From positions 371,102-435,101 of the forward strand of contig NZ_KB849234.1 of NCBI RefSeq assembly GCF_000368045.1: a DNA stretch of 64,000 nucleotides, in the 5' to 3' direction. The translations under genes were made by a program, and so were the position numbers. The notes beneath the pieces were generated by a model that was not told where the DNA came from, did not search any database, and saw only the letters and a program-made list of their open reading frames with translations. Of the stretch, positions 1 to 8,855 are shown piece after piece. Positions within the stretch are counted from its first letter, which is position 1; each line of letters opens with the position of its first letter. Origin of the DNA: Acinetobacter johnsonii CIP 64.6. GTDB lineage: Bacteria > Pseudomonadota > Gammaproteobacteria > Pseudomonadales > Moraxellaceae.

Positions 1-1
1 A

Positions 2-73
2 GAAGTTGCAGAAGTTGCAGAAGTTGCAGAAGTTGCAGAAGTTGCAGAAGTTGCAGAAGTTGCAGAAGTTGCA
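2..73 (+). repeat. Tandem 9-bp coding repeat, (EVA)8+
   Basis: Eight perfect head-to-tail copies of gaagttgca, continuing beyond the left edge. The unit is a multiple of three, so copy-number change alters protein length without shifting the frame. There is no sequence variation between copies, which suggests recent expansion. Confidence 0.97.
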
Positions 74-1531
74 GAAGACCAGTTTATCGTCCCTATTACA
101 ACAACATTCGAGGAAAAAACTGACATAGGGCATGCACAGGACAATGTAGTTACCGATGCTTTTGTTTTCACGGGTATTGAGCTTTTAAGCATTGCTACAG
201 ATGATACATCGGCTGAACGAACCCAAGAGTCTGAGTCAGACTTCCTCGAAGTCCGTCCTGAGTCTAGTCTGCTTTTATCTAAGGCTGAAGCAGCGCTTCA
301 TTTCAATACGGAAATACAACCTACATTCGACAGCAACCTAAATGCAACTCAAATTGAAGAATCCAAACTCAGCTCTTTTAAACAAGACGCTGTAGAAGAT
401 GTCGTCTCAATCAATCCTATTAAACTAAGTATCAAACAAGATAAGGAACCTGAAAATCAGGTCGATATCGTACAAAAAGATTTAGATCTTCAACCTGAAG
501 TATTAGCAGAAAATCATTTGATTCTCAGCAATCAGCCTCTTTTAAGTGATGGGCTATGTCCGCCTCAGGAAGAATTTATCATTGAGGCCGCTGCACCCAT
601 TCGATTTGACCTCAAGCCAAGTGCGTCTATTTCAACGCTTGCCATTCAGGATTTTATCCAAAGGCGATCGATCTTGGCTGAACCACCAGATACAGACATT
701 TCATCTGAATTTCAACAGCAAGATCCACTTGAAAGCGAGGTGACAGCACCATGCCCTGTTTTGCAGGATAGCCATACAGAAAATTCAGAAGCATCAGCTA
801 CTGCTGCGCAACCCATACTGCCCACACAGATTCATTTGGGGCAATATCAAGCGAAATTGTGCACGCTGCATCAACCAAATTTAGATCCTAAGCTCTATGG
901 CCTCGACATTTCAGGGCACACCGAGATCGGTCAAAATATCGATTTTCTGATCCACAGCGACCAACTCGATCACTGGTTGGACTCTCCCATCTATTTGGCA
1001 GAACAGACCCATCAACACGGAGGGTTTATTAAGTATTTGGCTCTATTTGGTGCTGACAGTCCTACGGAAGCCATTCGCCTGAGCCAACAATTTGCCCAGA
1101 GTGGTCAGCATCAACTCGCAGCCATTCGCGAAATTGAATGGGACCAGCTACAGGGTCACATGCATGATGTATTTTCGATTTTTCAGCTGTATACCCAACA
1201 GGCCAAACTGGTATGGCATATTGAAGACTATCATCCCTTTATTTTGGCCGATCTACTCAATAGCCGTAAATTCATCCAGTTTGAAGAAAGCTCTGCGGAC
1301 GCAAATACGCCCATTTTAGTGTTAAAAGAACGACAAAAAATTCGAGTGATTCATGGTCAAAAGCGGGTTGAACTCTCACGTACCGAGATCGCGTATCCGT
1401 GCTTGGTCTTAGACCGACAGCACGGCGTCAGTTGGCAACTGATTCAAAATACGATTTCTACTTTGCCTGAACCTATCACTGTGTTTCAATTATTTGATTC
1501 TATTCAAAAACAACTGGGCAGCGAGTTGTAG
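2..1531 (+). CDS. EVA-repeat protein with possible ParB-like C-terminal domain, 5'-truncated
   Basis: The reading frame is open from the left edge, so the start lies upstream; 509 residues are visible. The visible part begins with eight Glu-Val-Ala units, then about 240 residues of acidic, low-complexity sequence without membrane segments, then a better-ordered C-terminal region (from about base 830) rich in aromatic residues. Near the end there is a segment with IRVIHGQKRVELSR, which recalls the IDG/HRxxA pattern of ParB-like domains; that assignment is inference only. No signal peptide can be judged because the N-terminus is missing. An ATG-less TTG at 518 is only an internal codon, because the frame is open well upstream. 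It is followed after 77 bases by a predicted outer-membrane barrel on the same strand. Function unknown. Confidence 0.75.
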   Translation, partial: EVAEVAEVAEVAEVAEVAEVAEVAEDQFIVPITTTFEEKTDIGHAQDNVVTDAFVFTGIELLSIATDDTSAERTQESESDFLEVRPESSLLLSKAEAALHFNTEIQPTFDSNLNATQIEESKLSSFKQDAVEDVVSINPIKLSIKQDKEPENQVDIVQKDLDLQPEVLAENHLILSNQPLLSDGLCPPQEEFIIEAAAPIRFDLKPSASISTLAIQDFIQRRSILAEPPDTDISSEFQQQDPLESEVTAPCPVLQDSHTENSEASATAAQPILPTQIHLGQYQAKLCTLHQPNLDPKLYGLDISGHTEIGQNIDFLIHSDQLDHWLDSPIYLAEQTHQHGGFIKYLALFGADSPTEAIRLSQQFAQSGQHQLAAIREIEWDQLQGHMHDVFSIFQLYTQQAKLVWHIEDYHPFILADLLNSRKFIQFEESSADANTPILVLKERQKIRVIHGQKRVELSRTEIAYPCLVLDRQHGVSWQLIQNTISTLPEPITVFQLFDSIQKQLGSEL

Positions 1532-1608
1532 AGTTTTGTATTTTCTACTTGTGTTCTTATGTGAAATTTACAACACTAAAACATCGAAGAACAATAAAGT
1601 ACGAAAGC

Positions 1609-2760
1609 ATGCTAAGAACTCAACATGTGGGATCCATCTCTTTATTTTTCTGCCTAAGTTTAGGTACATACGTCAACGTGGCTTGGGCGGAAAGCAATAC
1701 CAACAGCACACAACATTTTGTGCCACCTCACGACGTGGCTGAAATTGACAAAATCGCATCGCCCCCCAAAGGTAGTGGACTTTTATATCAAATTCCACAG
1801 TGGATTGACTCACTTCCAACCGTTCTACCTGAAGAATCGGACGAGCTGATTGTGCCCACGACTGACCTCACTGAAGAACGCACGTGGGTCGACCGCCAGC
1901 AAAAAGAAGTTCGAAACTGGGCAGACCGAACAGCCGCCAAAATGGACAATTGGTTTGGTGAAACCGATCCTAAAAAACCAGCTACAGCCACCTTACGGGT
2001 CTTGGTTGATAACCGCTGGAATAAACATGATGAATACGATGTAAAACCGCGGATTAGGGGGCGGGTTAAACTTCCAACTTTAGAACATAAACTCAGTGTC
2101 GTATTTGGGGATGACTCATTAGATAATGAACTACAAAACAATGTTGCAATTACCAATGAAAATCCACCCAGTGCGAATAACGATAAAACATTTGACCGCC
2201 GCCAAACCCGTGATGCCAATAGCTCACTGGCTTTAAGATGGTCGCAATTATCAGATCGTCTGCCTTTTGAAACCGATTTCGACTTGGGTGTACGTTCAGG
2301 GGATGATATCTATGCGCGGATCGAGTTATCGAAAGAATGGAAACTCGACAATGATTTTCGTGCGTATGCTGAACAGATTTATCGTTATGGTATCGACAGT
2401 GAAAATTACTTACGTACCAACCTAGAGCTGACGCATGCGCGACCCAATCAACCCTTTTTATCCAATCAGTTCAGTCTGACCTATGCAGACGAACAAGATG
2501 ATGATCTGCTCTGGGATAACTATAGCTTTAGACAACACCAATTCTTTCATGGCAATCGTTTTAACTACGGCATTTACACTGGCGGTTTCTACAACAACGA
2601 CGACCTGCGTTTGAACCGTTGGGGGCCTTTTGTCTCGTGGCGTCAACCGTTCTTAAGGGAGTGGTTTTATATCCAAGGTGATTTAAATTATTTTAACGAT
2701 CACCGTGAAGACCGCAGCCACTACGTCAGTGCCTTGGTCCGTTTTGAAGCTTTATTTTAA
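1609..2760 (+). CDS. Predicted outer-membrane beta-barrel protein
   Basis: A 383-residue protein from the ATG at 1609; the frame stays open upstream to TTG 1549 and GTG 1561, but only the ATG start gives a normal signal peptide (hydrophobic SLFFCLSLGTYV, cleavage near AWA/ES). None of the starts has a strong ribosome binding site. The mature N-terminal third is charged and Trp-rich; the C-terminal half shows alternating aromatic/polar strands (for example FHGNRFNYGIYTGGFY) and ends in Phe, the usual last residue of outer-membrane barrels recognised by BamA. No known domain is recognised. It may be cotranscribed with the upstream gene (77-base gap). It converges on htpG. Confidence 0.75.
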   Translation: MLRTQHVGSISLFFCLSLGTYVNVAWAESNTNSTQHFVPPHDVAEIDKIASPPKGSGLLYQIPQWIDSLPTVLPEESDELIVPTTDLTEERTWVDRQQKEVRNWADRTAAKMDNWFGETDPKKPATATLRVLVDNRWNKHDEYDVKPRIRGRVKLPTLEHKLSVVFGDDSLDNELQNNVAITNENPPSANNDKTFDRRQTRDANSSLALRWSQLSDRLPFETDFDLGVRSGDDIYARIELSKEWKLDNDFRAYAEQIYRYGIDSENYLRTNLELTHARPNQPFLSNQFSLTYADEQDDDLLWDNYSFRQHQFFHGNRFNYGIYTGGFYNNDDLRLNRWGPFVSWRQPFLREWFYIQGDLNYFNDHREDRSHYVSALVRFEALF

Positions 2761-2786
2761 TGGCATGGGGGATATTTAGCCTGAAC

Positions 2787-2822
2787 TGTGGATAAGTTCT
2801 CACTTATCCACGGATATCCACA
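2787..2822. promoter_or_regulatory. Cluster of three DnaA-box-like 9-mers in a palindrome
   Basis: Bases 2787-2795 are the exact reverse complement of TTATCCACA; 2804-2812 read TTATCCACG and 2814-2822 read ATATCCACA, each one mismatch from the DnaA consensus. Bases 2788-2797 and 2802-2811 form a perfect 10-bp inverted repeat with a 4-base loop. It lies between two convergent genes and has no T tract, so it is not a standard terminator. Confidence 0.5.
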
Positions 2823-2894
2823 TCAGCTTCTTTTCCGCCAATTTAATCGATGCATTTAACAGACATTAAGGCGCTTGACCCAATGGGTTGACAT

Positions 2895-2928
2895 AAAAAA
2901 AGCCTATCTTAGCGATAGGCTTTTTTTA
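2895..2928. terminator. Bidirectional intrinsic terminator
   Basis: An 8-bp stem (agcctatc/gataggct, 2901-2908 with 2914-2921) is flanked by an A run on the left and a T run on the right, so it can end both the upstream plus-strand gene and htpG. Confidence 0.85.
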
Positions 2929-2941
2929 AGCACATATTAAT

Positions 2942-4861
2942 TTATTGAAGCAATAAGCTGTTAATCCGTTTGATATATTCGGCAGGATCATCAGGTAAGC
3001 CGCCCTCAGCAATCACCGCTTGGTCAAAAATTACATTGGCCAAGTCATCAAACTGTGCCGAATTTTCTAATTTTCTCACCAATGGATGCTCTGGGTTAAT
3101 TTCCAAAATTGGCTTGCTTTCAGGTACGGCCTGACCCGCTTGTTGCAGCATACGAATCAGTTGTGGAGAAAGTTCTCCCTCACCTGTCACCAAGCATGCA
3201 GGTGAATCGACCAAACGTGTGGTCACACGTACTTCTTTGGTCTTGGCTTTCAATGAATCAGACAATTTTTCAACCACAGGTTTAAACTGCTCTGCGGCTG
3301 CTTCAAGTGCTTTCTTCTCTTCGGCATCTTGTAAATCACCTAAGTCGACTGCACCTTTCGCCACGTTCTGCATTGGTGTGCCATCAAACTCATGCACAAA
3401 TTCCATTGCCCATTCATCAACCCGGTCTACCATGAGTAAGACTTCAATGCCTTTTTTCTTAAACAGCTCAAGTTGTGGCGAGTTCTTCGCAGCATTGAGA
3501 CTGTCTGCAGTCACATAGTAAATCGCTTTTTGCCCCTCAGGCATACGCGCTTTATAGTCCTGCAAAGAAGTGCTCACCGCATCATTGTTTGAAGTTGAGA
3601 AGCGTAAAAGTTTTAAAATACGCTCACGGTTACCAAAGTCTTCACCTAAACCTTCTTTCAACACTGAACCAAATTCACGGTAGAAGGTTTTGAACTTCTC
3701 TTGATCTTTTTCATCTTCCGATTTGGCTAAAGCATCCAGCATGGTCAATACACGGCGTGCATTCCCTTCACGAATGGTTTTCACATCACGGCTTTCTTGT
3801 AACAACTCACGACTAACGTTCAGTGGTAAATCGGCACTATCGACCACCCCTTGGACAAAGCGTAAATAGTTTGGAATCAAGTTATCCGCGTCATCCATAA
3901 TGAAAACACGTTTTACATAGAGCTTAATCCCCGCTTTGGCTTCACGGGTAAAGATATTGGCAGCAGCTTTACTCGGTACATACAACAACTGCGTATATTC
4001 GGTACTGCCTTCAACCCGGTTATGCGCCCATGCCAGTGGGGCTGCAAAGTCATGGCTGAGATTCTTATAAAACTCGATATACTGCTCTTCAGTCACTTCA
4101 TTTTTATTACGTGTCCACAGCGCGCTGGCTGAGTTAATCGCTTCCCACTCACCCGTTTTCACATACTGACCCGGTTTTGGCTCTTCACCTTCGACCGCTT
4201 CTTCTTGCTGCCAAACCTCTTTTTGCATCTCAATCGGCAGGCTAATGTGATCCGAGTATTTATTGATAATTTGCTTCACTTTATGCGACTGTAAATAGTC
4301 CAACGCATCTTCACGCAAATGTAAAATAATATCGGTACCGCGACTGTCTTTGTGGATCTGCTCGACTTCGAACTCACCCGTGCCCGCACTGACCCAACGT
4401 ACCGCCTGATCAGCACCCATACCTGCACGGCGTGATTCTACGGTAATTTTGTCAGCCACAATAAAGCCCGAGTAGAAACCGACACCAAACTGACCAATCA
4501 GTTGTGCATCTGATTTTTGGTCACCTGTGAGCTTAGACATAAAGTCCTTGGTTCCAGACTTAGCAATCGTACCTAAGTGGTCAATTGCTTCTTGTTCAGT
4601 TAAACCAATCCCATTGTCTGAAATGGTCAGTGTTTGATTGACTTCATCAAAGCTGACGCGCACATGTAAGTCTGGGTCATTTTCATAATATTCAGGATGA
4701 TTAATGCCTTCAAAACGCAGTTTATCGCAGGCATCGGATGCATTTGAGATCAATTCACGTAGGAAAATGTCAGGATTCGAATACAGTGAATGCGTCACTA
4801 AATGTAATAGCTGAGCCACTTCAGCTTGGAAACTATGTTTATGTGCGTTTTGCTCGCTCAT
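2942..4861 (-). CDS. htpG: Molecular chaperone HtpG (Hsp90)
   Basis: Cytosolic ATP-dependent Hsp90 chaperone, 639 residues from the ATG at 4861, which has AAGGAG six bases upstream. The N-terminal GHKL ATPase motifs are visible: ELISNASDACDKLRFEG (magnesium-binding Asn), DNGIGL, and the lid glycines GQFGVGFYSGF. The middle domain contains the catalytic arginine region (PLNVSRELLQ). Length and ends agree with bacterial HtpG, and there is no truncation. It stands alone between terminators. No clear CIRCE or sigma-32 promoter was identified by eye. Confidence 0.98.
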   Translation of the reverse strand: MSEQNAHKHSFQAEVAQLLHLVTHSLYSNPDIFLRELISNASDACDKLRFEGINHPEYYENDPDLHVRVSFDEVNQTLTISDNGIGLTEQEAIDHLGTIAKSGTKDFMSKLTGDQKSDAQLIGQFGVGFYSGFIVADKITVESRRAGMGADQAVRWVSAGTGEFEVEQIHKDSRGTDIILHLREDALDYLQSHKVKQIINKYSDHISLPIEMQKEVWQQEEAVEGEEPKPGQYVKTGEWEAINSASALWTRNKNEVTEEQYIEFYKNLSHDFAAPLAWAHNRVEGSTEYTQLLYVPSKAAANIFTREAKAGIKLYVKRVFIMDDADNLIPNYLRFVQGVVDSADLPLNVSRELLQESRDVKTIREGNARRVLTMLDALAKSEDEKDQEKFKTFYREFGSVLKEGLGEDFGNRERILKLLRFSTSNNDAVSTSLQDYKARMPEGQKAIYYVTADSLNAAKNSPQLELFKKKGIEVLLMVDRVDEWAMEFVHEFDGTPMQNVAKGAVDLGDLQDAEEKKALEAAAEQFKPVVEKLSDSLKAKTKEVRVTTRLVDSPACLVTGEGELSPQLIRMLQQAGQAVPESKPILEINPEHPLVRKLENSAQFDDLANVIFDQAVIAEGGLPDDPAEYIKRINSLLLQ

Positions 4862-4960
4862 CAATCGCTCCTTAATGTATTAAGTCTTATAGAGAATGCT
4901 TAATGAATTGGAGTGAGCGATACGTTTTTCAATAGCAATCGCAAGTTTTTTTGCTTTTTT

Positions 4961-5305
4961 TTAAAATGGGCCCTGACGGTAAATTCGATCTAAATTCAGC
5001 TCTAACTGCTGCTGGCGCATTTTATACACATCCATGAGGCAACTTTGTGAAGCACCACAACGGTCACGGAGACTCAACCATTTCACTTGCTCATCCTGAA
5101 TCATGCCACGCGTCCCCATGGGAACAAGGCGTTTTAAAATGGTATAAGTGGTGGCCATTTTCACATCGGCGTCATTAATTTGGCGATACTCACAAATCGC
5201 ATGTTCTGGCGTCGTTTTTGCTTTATCACAATTAAAACTTGCTGCTTGAGCATGCATGCTCCAAGCCAAAGCACAAACTAAACCAATTCCGAGCATAGAT
5301 TTCAT
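4961..5305 (-). CDS. LprI-like (DUF1311) secreted protein
   Basis: A 114-residue protein with a signal peptide (MKSMLGIGLVCALAWSMHAQA/ASFNC). The mature part has the DUF1311 pattern: Cys after the signal, EHAIC, and a later RDRCGASQSC pair, giving four cysteines probably in two disulfides. Relatives include the lysozyme inhibitor LprI of mycobacteria, so a periplasmic lysozyme-inhibitor role is possible but not shown. The ATG at 5305 is preferred over the GTG at 5314 because AGAGAG lies eight bases upstream of the ATG. It follows ompW but a terminator lies between them. Confidence 0.8.
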   Translation of the reverse strand: MKSMLGIGLVCALAWSMHAQAASFNCDKAKTTPEHAICEYRQINDADVKMATTYTILKRLVPMGTRGMIQDEQVKWLSLRDRCGASQSCLMDVYKMRQQQLELNLDRIYRQGPF

Positions 5306-5416
5306 TTTTATCACTCTCTTATTTTGTTTCTATCCATTCTATAGACGATTTTCTTTTAATACTGAATCATCGTGATTTATTTCAGCTTTGACCACTATTC
5401 AACTTTAGTCTTTGCA

Positions 5417-5443
5417 TAAAAAAACCCCATCATTGATGAGGTT
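5417..5443 (-). terminator. Intrinsic terminator after ompW
   Basis: Read on the minus strand, an imperfect AACCTCATCA/TGATGGGGTT stem is followed by a run of eight T. It sits 23 bases after the ompW stop codon. Confidence 0.75.
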
Positions 5444-5465
5444 CTTAAAAAGCTACTTTTGATTA

Positions 5466-6068
5466 TTAAAATTTGTAGCTATAACCGAGGGTATAAATCA
5501 CTGGATCGATATCTAATTTAAAGTTTTCAACCACAGTTTCAACTTTTGGGTTTAAGTCCGCATAACGAACATCGACAAACACACCCCAGTTTTTCGCATC
5601 AGCAGGTTGGTAATTAAAACCAAGTTGTGCAGCGTAGCCGTAGTCATCTTTGACTTTAACTTTAGTTCCTGAGAGTACACCTGAAGTTTCTTCATCCCAT
5701 ACAATAAAAGCTGTTGCACCGACACCAATATAAGGCGTGAAACCTGTTGAGTTTTTAAAGTTATATTTTGCAGTTAATGTTGGTGGTAAATGTTTAATTT
5801 TTACTGCTTCTGCACCATTAGTGAGTATATCGTGGCTAATTGGCGTTGCTAGCAGTAACTCTGCAGAAATATTGTCATTAAAGAAATATTCAACCGATGG
5901 CGTAAACGCGAGTTCGCTATCTGCTTCAACCGTTAATGTACCATTCGCAATTTTCGTGTCCTGCGTTGGTGCAACTGCAGATCCACCGACTTTGACTTGC
6001 CATTGACCTGCCATTGCAGCAGATGCAGAAAGACCCATTAATGTAATTAGAGCAATTTGCTTCAACAT
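5466..6068 (-). CDS. ompW: OmpW family outer-membrane protein
   Basis: A 200-residue precursor with a signal peptide (cleavage near SAAMA/GQ) and an eight-stranded barrel typical of the OmpW family: residues near QVKVGGSAVAPT, the TPYIGVGATAF strand and the terminal TLGYSYKF. OmpW proteins form narrow hydrophobic channels in the outer membrane for small hydrophobic compounds; in Acinetobacter members are abundant and linked to iron and antibiotic responses. AGAGGT precedes the ATG by nine bases. The upstream 270 bases are very AT-rich. Single-gene unit bounded by terminators. Confidence 0.92.
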   Translation of the reverse strand: MLKQIALITLMGLSASAAMAGQWQVKVGGSAVAPTQDTKIANGTLTVEADSELAFTPSVEYFFNDNISAELLLATPISHDILTNGAEAVKIKHLPPTLTAKYNFKNSTGFTPYIGVGATAFIVWDEETSGVLSGTKVKVKDDYGYAAQLGFNYQPADAKNWGVFVDVRYADLNPKVETVVENFKLDIDPVIYTLGYSYKF

Positions 6069-6335
6069 TTCAAATAACCTCTGTTTGTAAAATAATTAAT
6101 ATAAAAATTAACATTAACTCATCATAAACAAGAGTGTAATTAATATGCAATTATAATAATAATGTATTTTAAATACTATTTTTAAGCAATTGTTTTTAAT
6201 TGATTTAAATATTAAATATACTATTTTAGTTGGTTTTAAATTAATAACGAAAAATCAAAATAAATATATTTTAATTCCAACCTTTTTAATCCGATTAACA
6301 TTATAAACCCGATTATTTTAATCTGAATAAATAAT
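6069..6335. other. AT-rich intergenic region upstream of ompW
   Basis: About 270 bases with long A/T runs and hardly any G or C. It probably contains the ompW promoter and is a plausible target for the H-NS-like protein encoded in this window. No coding frame or clear operator is seen. Confidence 0.5.
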
Positions 6336-6336
6336 A

Positions 6337-6364
6337 AAAAAGGCGATTTAAAATCGCCTTTTTA
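6337..6364 (-). terminator. Intrinsic terminator after the NhaC-type transporter gene
   Basis: A perfect stem aggcgattt/aaatcgcct (6341-6349 with 6351-6359) is flanked by A and T runs. It lies just downstream of the minus-strand transporter gene. Confidence 0.85.
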
Positions 6365-6382
6365 TAATAATTGGAGGGTAAA

Positions 6383-7753
6383 TTACAACACCATGGCCGC
6401 AATCCAACCGAAAATCATGAGCGGAATATTAAAGTGAATAAAGGTCGGGATCACACTGTCTTTCATGTGATCATGCTGACCATCCATATTTAAACCCGAA
6501 GTCGGTCCCAAAGTGGAGTCAGAAGCTGGAGAACCCGCATCACCAAGTGCCGCAGCCGTACCAATAATCGCAATGGTTGCCGCTGGACTGAAACCAAACT
6601 GGATACACAAAGGCACATAAATAATTGCTAAAATTGGAATGGTAGAGAACGAAGAACCAATGCCTAAAGTAATCAGTAAGCCAATCAATAGCATCCAAAA
6701 TGCAGCGAGTCCTTGGCTAGAACCAATCCATTGCACTGATGCTTCTACCAATGCTGGCACTTGATTGGTCGCAGAAATAACAGATGCAAAACCTTGTGCT
6801 GCAATCATAATGAAACCAACTAATGCCATCATTCGCATACCGCTAATAATCACATCATCTGCTTCTTTCCATTTAAAAATGCCCGCACAGCTCAAAATCG
6901 CAACACCAACCAAACCAGCTAAAATCATGGAATCTGATGCAATTTGTACCCAAAGCGTTGCCACTACAGCAATAAGCGCCATAGATAACGTAAACTTTGA
7001 AATTTCGGGCTTAGACTTCTCACCCGTGATATCAAGTTCAGAAGAAATACTTTGCTGCACTGATTCCACATGCACTTCTTCATATACACGTTTCTTACGG
7101 TAACTAAAGAATACAGCAACCAATAAACCAACAAACATACCAGAAACAGGAATGGCCATTGCTGAAGGGATATCGGCATAATTGATTTTAAAGCCGTAGG
7201 GTTGCCCGAAAGTATTAATATTTTGACCTAAGATGTCATTCAGGAAAATCGCACCAAATCCAAATGGTACCAACATATATGTGGCAACCAAGCCAAAGGT
7301 TAGAACACAAGCAATTAGTCGACGGTCTAACTGAAGATGGTTAAACACACTTAATAAAGGAGGAATCAGGACTGGAATAAACGCAATATGCACAGGAATG
7401 ACGTTTTGTGAACAAATGGCTGCTAACGCGACGGTTATAAAAATCAGATATTTAACCCGATTTTGTGCCTTTTCATTGCTCGAACCTTTCAATGTTTTAA
7501 TAAGCTTATAGGCCAACAAGTCAGGTAAACCTGAGCGTGCCAAAGCCAAAGCAAATGCACCTAAGACCCCGTAAGCCAACGCAATTTTTGCGCCGCCCCC
7601 AAGCCCATTATTAAATGCTTCGAGGGTACCGTGTAGCCCTAAACCAGCCAATAAACCGCCTGTGACAGCACCAATAATTAATGCAAATACTACAGGCACA
7701 CGAGCTAATGAAAGTCCAAACATGACCCCAATAGCGGCAAGAATTGCGAACAT
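6383..7753 (-). CDS. NhaC/YuiF-type Na+/H+ antiporter family permease
   Basis: A 456-residue inner-membrane protein with about 11-12 hydrophobic segments and a charged cytoplasmic loop at roughly residues 218-250 (RKKRVYEEVHVESVQQ). Glycine-rich signatures such as GTAAALGDAGSPASDSTLGP near the C-terminus are typical of the ion-transporter superfamily that includes NhaC and YuiF. The substrate cannot be fixed from sequence: sodium/proton antiport or amino-acid/carboxylate uptake are both possible. The ribosome binding site is weak. It stands alone, with a terminator downstream. Confidence 0.8.
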   Translation of the reverse strand: MFAILAAIGVMFGLSLARVPVVFALIIGAVTGGLLAGLGLHGTLEAFNNGLGGGAKIALAYGVLGAFALALARSGLPDLLAYKLIKTLKGSSNEKAQNRVKYLIFITVALAAICSQNVIPVHIAFIPVLIPPLLSVFNHLQLDRRLIACVLTFGLVATYMLVPFGFGAIFLNDILGQNINTFGQPYGFKINYADIPSAMAIPVSGMFVGLLVAVFFSYRKKRVYEEVHVESVQQSISSELDITGEKSKPEISKFTLSMALIAVVATLWVQIASDSMILAGLVGVAILSCAGIFKWKEADDVIISGMRMMALVGFIMIAAQGFASVISATNQVPALVEASVQWIGSSQGLAAFWMLLIGLLITLGIGSSFSTIPILAIIYVPLCIQFGFSPAATIAIIGTAAALGDAGSPASDSTLGPTSGLNMDGQHDHMKDSVIPTFIHFNIPLMIFGWIAAMVL

Positions 7754-7854
7754 AGTGAAAAGAGTGACTTGGAAGAAAGGCGCATTTTATCAGAAAATAA
7801 CCAAAAAATTCTGCCCTTACAGGTCGCTAGCGCCTTTCTCTTTCACAGATCATT

Positions 7855-8739
7855 TCAGCTGGCTTCAACACAACCCCAGTTTTGAACAAACCTTTTGATT
7901 TCTTTAGCAATTACCTCAGGCTGGCTCAAGATTGCCCAGTGGTTGGCATTTACATTCACCCGTTGAAAATCCTCGACCCACTTCGGCATTTCATCGATTA
8001 ACGCTGGACTCACAAACTGATCTTGCTCCAACACAATCGCTTGTACGGGACAAATTGCAAAGCGTTCCCGAGGTTTCGTCAGACGTGGGATAAAGTTCGC
8101 GCGGTAGAGCGCAACCCCGTGCTTACCATCGGCAGCAATGTGATGATTCAGCGGTAAGTCTGAACGTCCTTCTAAACGCGATAAAACTTTGCCCCAATGC
8201 TCAGGACTAAAAAACTGCCATACGCTTGGTGCCAGAAAAGGCAACTGAAAGGCCGCAATGTACCAAGACTTCGTTAATTGCTTAAAAAATTGAGGCTTGT
8301 ATTGTGTGAACTGTTCACGCATCCAAAATGCGGCATGGTCTAAGCATGGGCCTGAAATAGTGGTAAATGACAGCATACGCTCTCTAAATTTTGGCTCAGT
8401 CGCGGACTCCCATGACTGAATCGACCCCCAGTCATGCGCAACCAGATGAAAGCTACGCTGTGGGATCATACTATTCACCACACTTTCCAAATCTAGCGAT
8501 AGCTGAGGCAAGGCATAGGCACGTGTACGACGCGGCACACTCGACATACCTGCGCCACGTACGTCATAAGTCACAATATAATAATCATGGATGAGGTATT
8601 GAATCACAGGCTCCCATACGTCCTGATTATCAGGATAGCCATGCACCAAGACTACGACAGGATTCTCCGATTTCCCCCATGTTTTGACATAAAGTCTTTG
8701 CTGATCAGTTGTCTGTACCCAATGACTTTGTAGCTCCAT
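7855..8739 (-). CDS. Alpha/beta-fold hydrolase (epoxide hydrolase/haloalkane dehalogenase type)
   Basis: A 294-residue cytosolic enzyme. The oxyanion motif HGYPDN lies near residue 34, the nucleophile elbow VAHDWGS carries Asp rather than Ser, and the late NANHWAI supplies the catalytic His. An Asp nucleophile in HDWG points to the epoxide hydrolase/dehalogenase branch rather than to esterases. A cap region follows the elbow. AAGGAG stands six bases before the ATG. Substrate unknown; no partner gene indicates a pathway. It is divergent from the DUF4442 gene across 116 bases. Confidence 0.8.
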   Translation of the reverse strand: MELQSHWVQTTDQQRLYVKTWGKSENPVVVLVHGYPDNQDVWEPVIQYLIHDYYIVTYDVRGAGMSSVPRRTRAYALPQLSLDLESVVNSMIPQRSFHLVAHDWGSIQSWESATEPKFRERMLSFTTISGPCLDHAAFWMREQFTQYKPQFFKQLTKSWYIAAFQLPFLAPSVWQFFSPEHWGKVLSRLEGRSDLPLNHHIAADGKHGVALYRANFIPRLTKPRERFAICPVQAIVLEQDQFVSPALIDEMPKWVEDFQRVNVNANHWAILSQPEVIAKEIKRFVQNWGCVEAS

Positions 8740-8855
8740 GTTCGGCTCCTTATTGTTATTGACTGTTTTTTATACTTTAGTGGCAAAACGATCAATGCCA
8801 ATTAATTTGATCTTCTCTAGTATGGATAGAAGTTCATCAGATACCATTGACCGAA

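Noticed and set aside
2..73. CRISPR array at the left edge
   Set aside because: The copies are 9 bp and have no spacers; they are codons of a protein.
1788..2219. A 143-codon minus-strand ORF opposite the outer-membrane barrel gene
   Set aside because: It has no ribosome binding site and its composition matches the antisense of a real gene.
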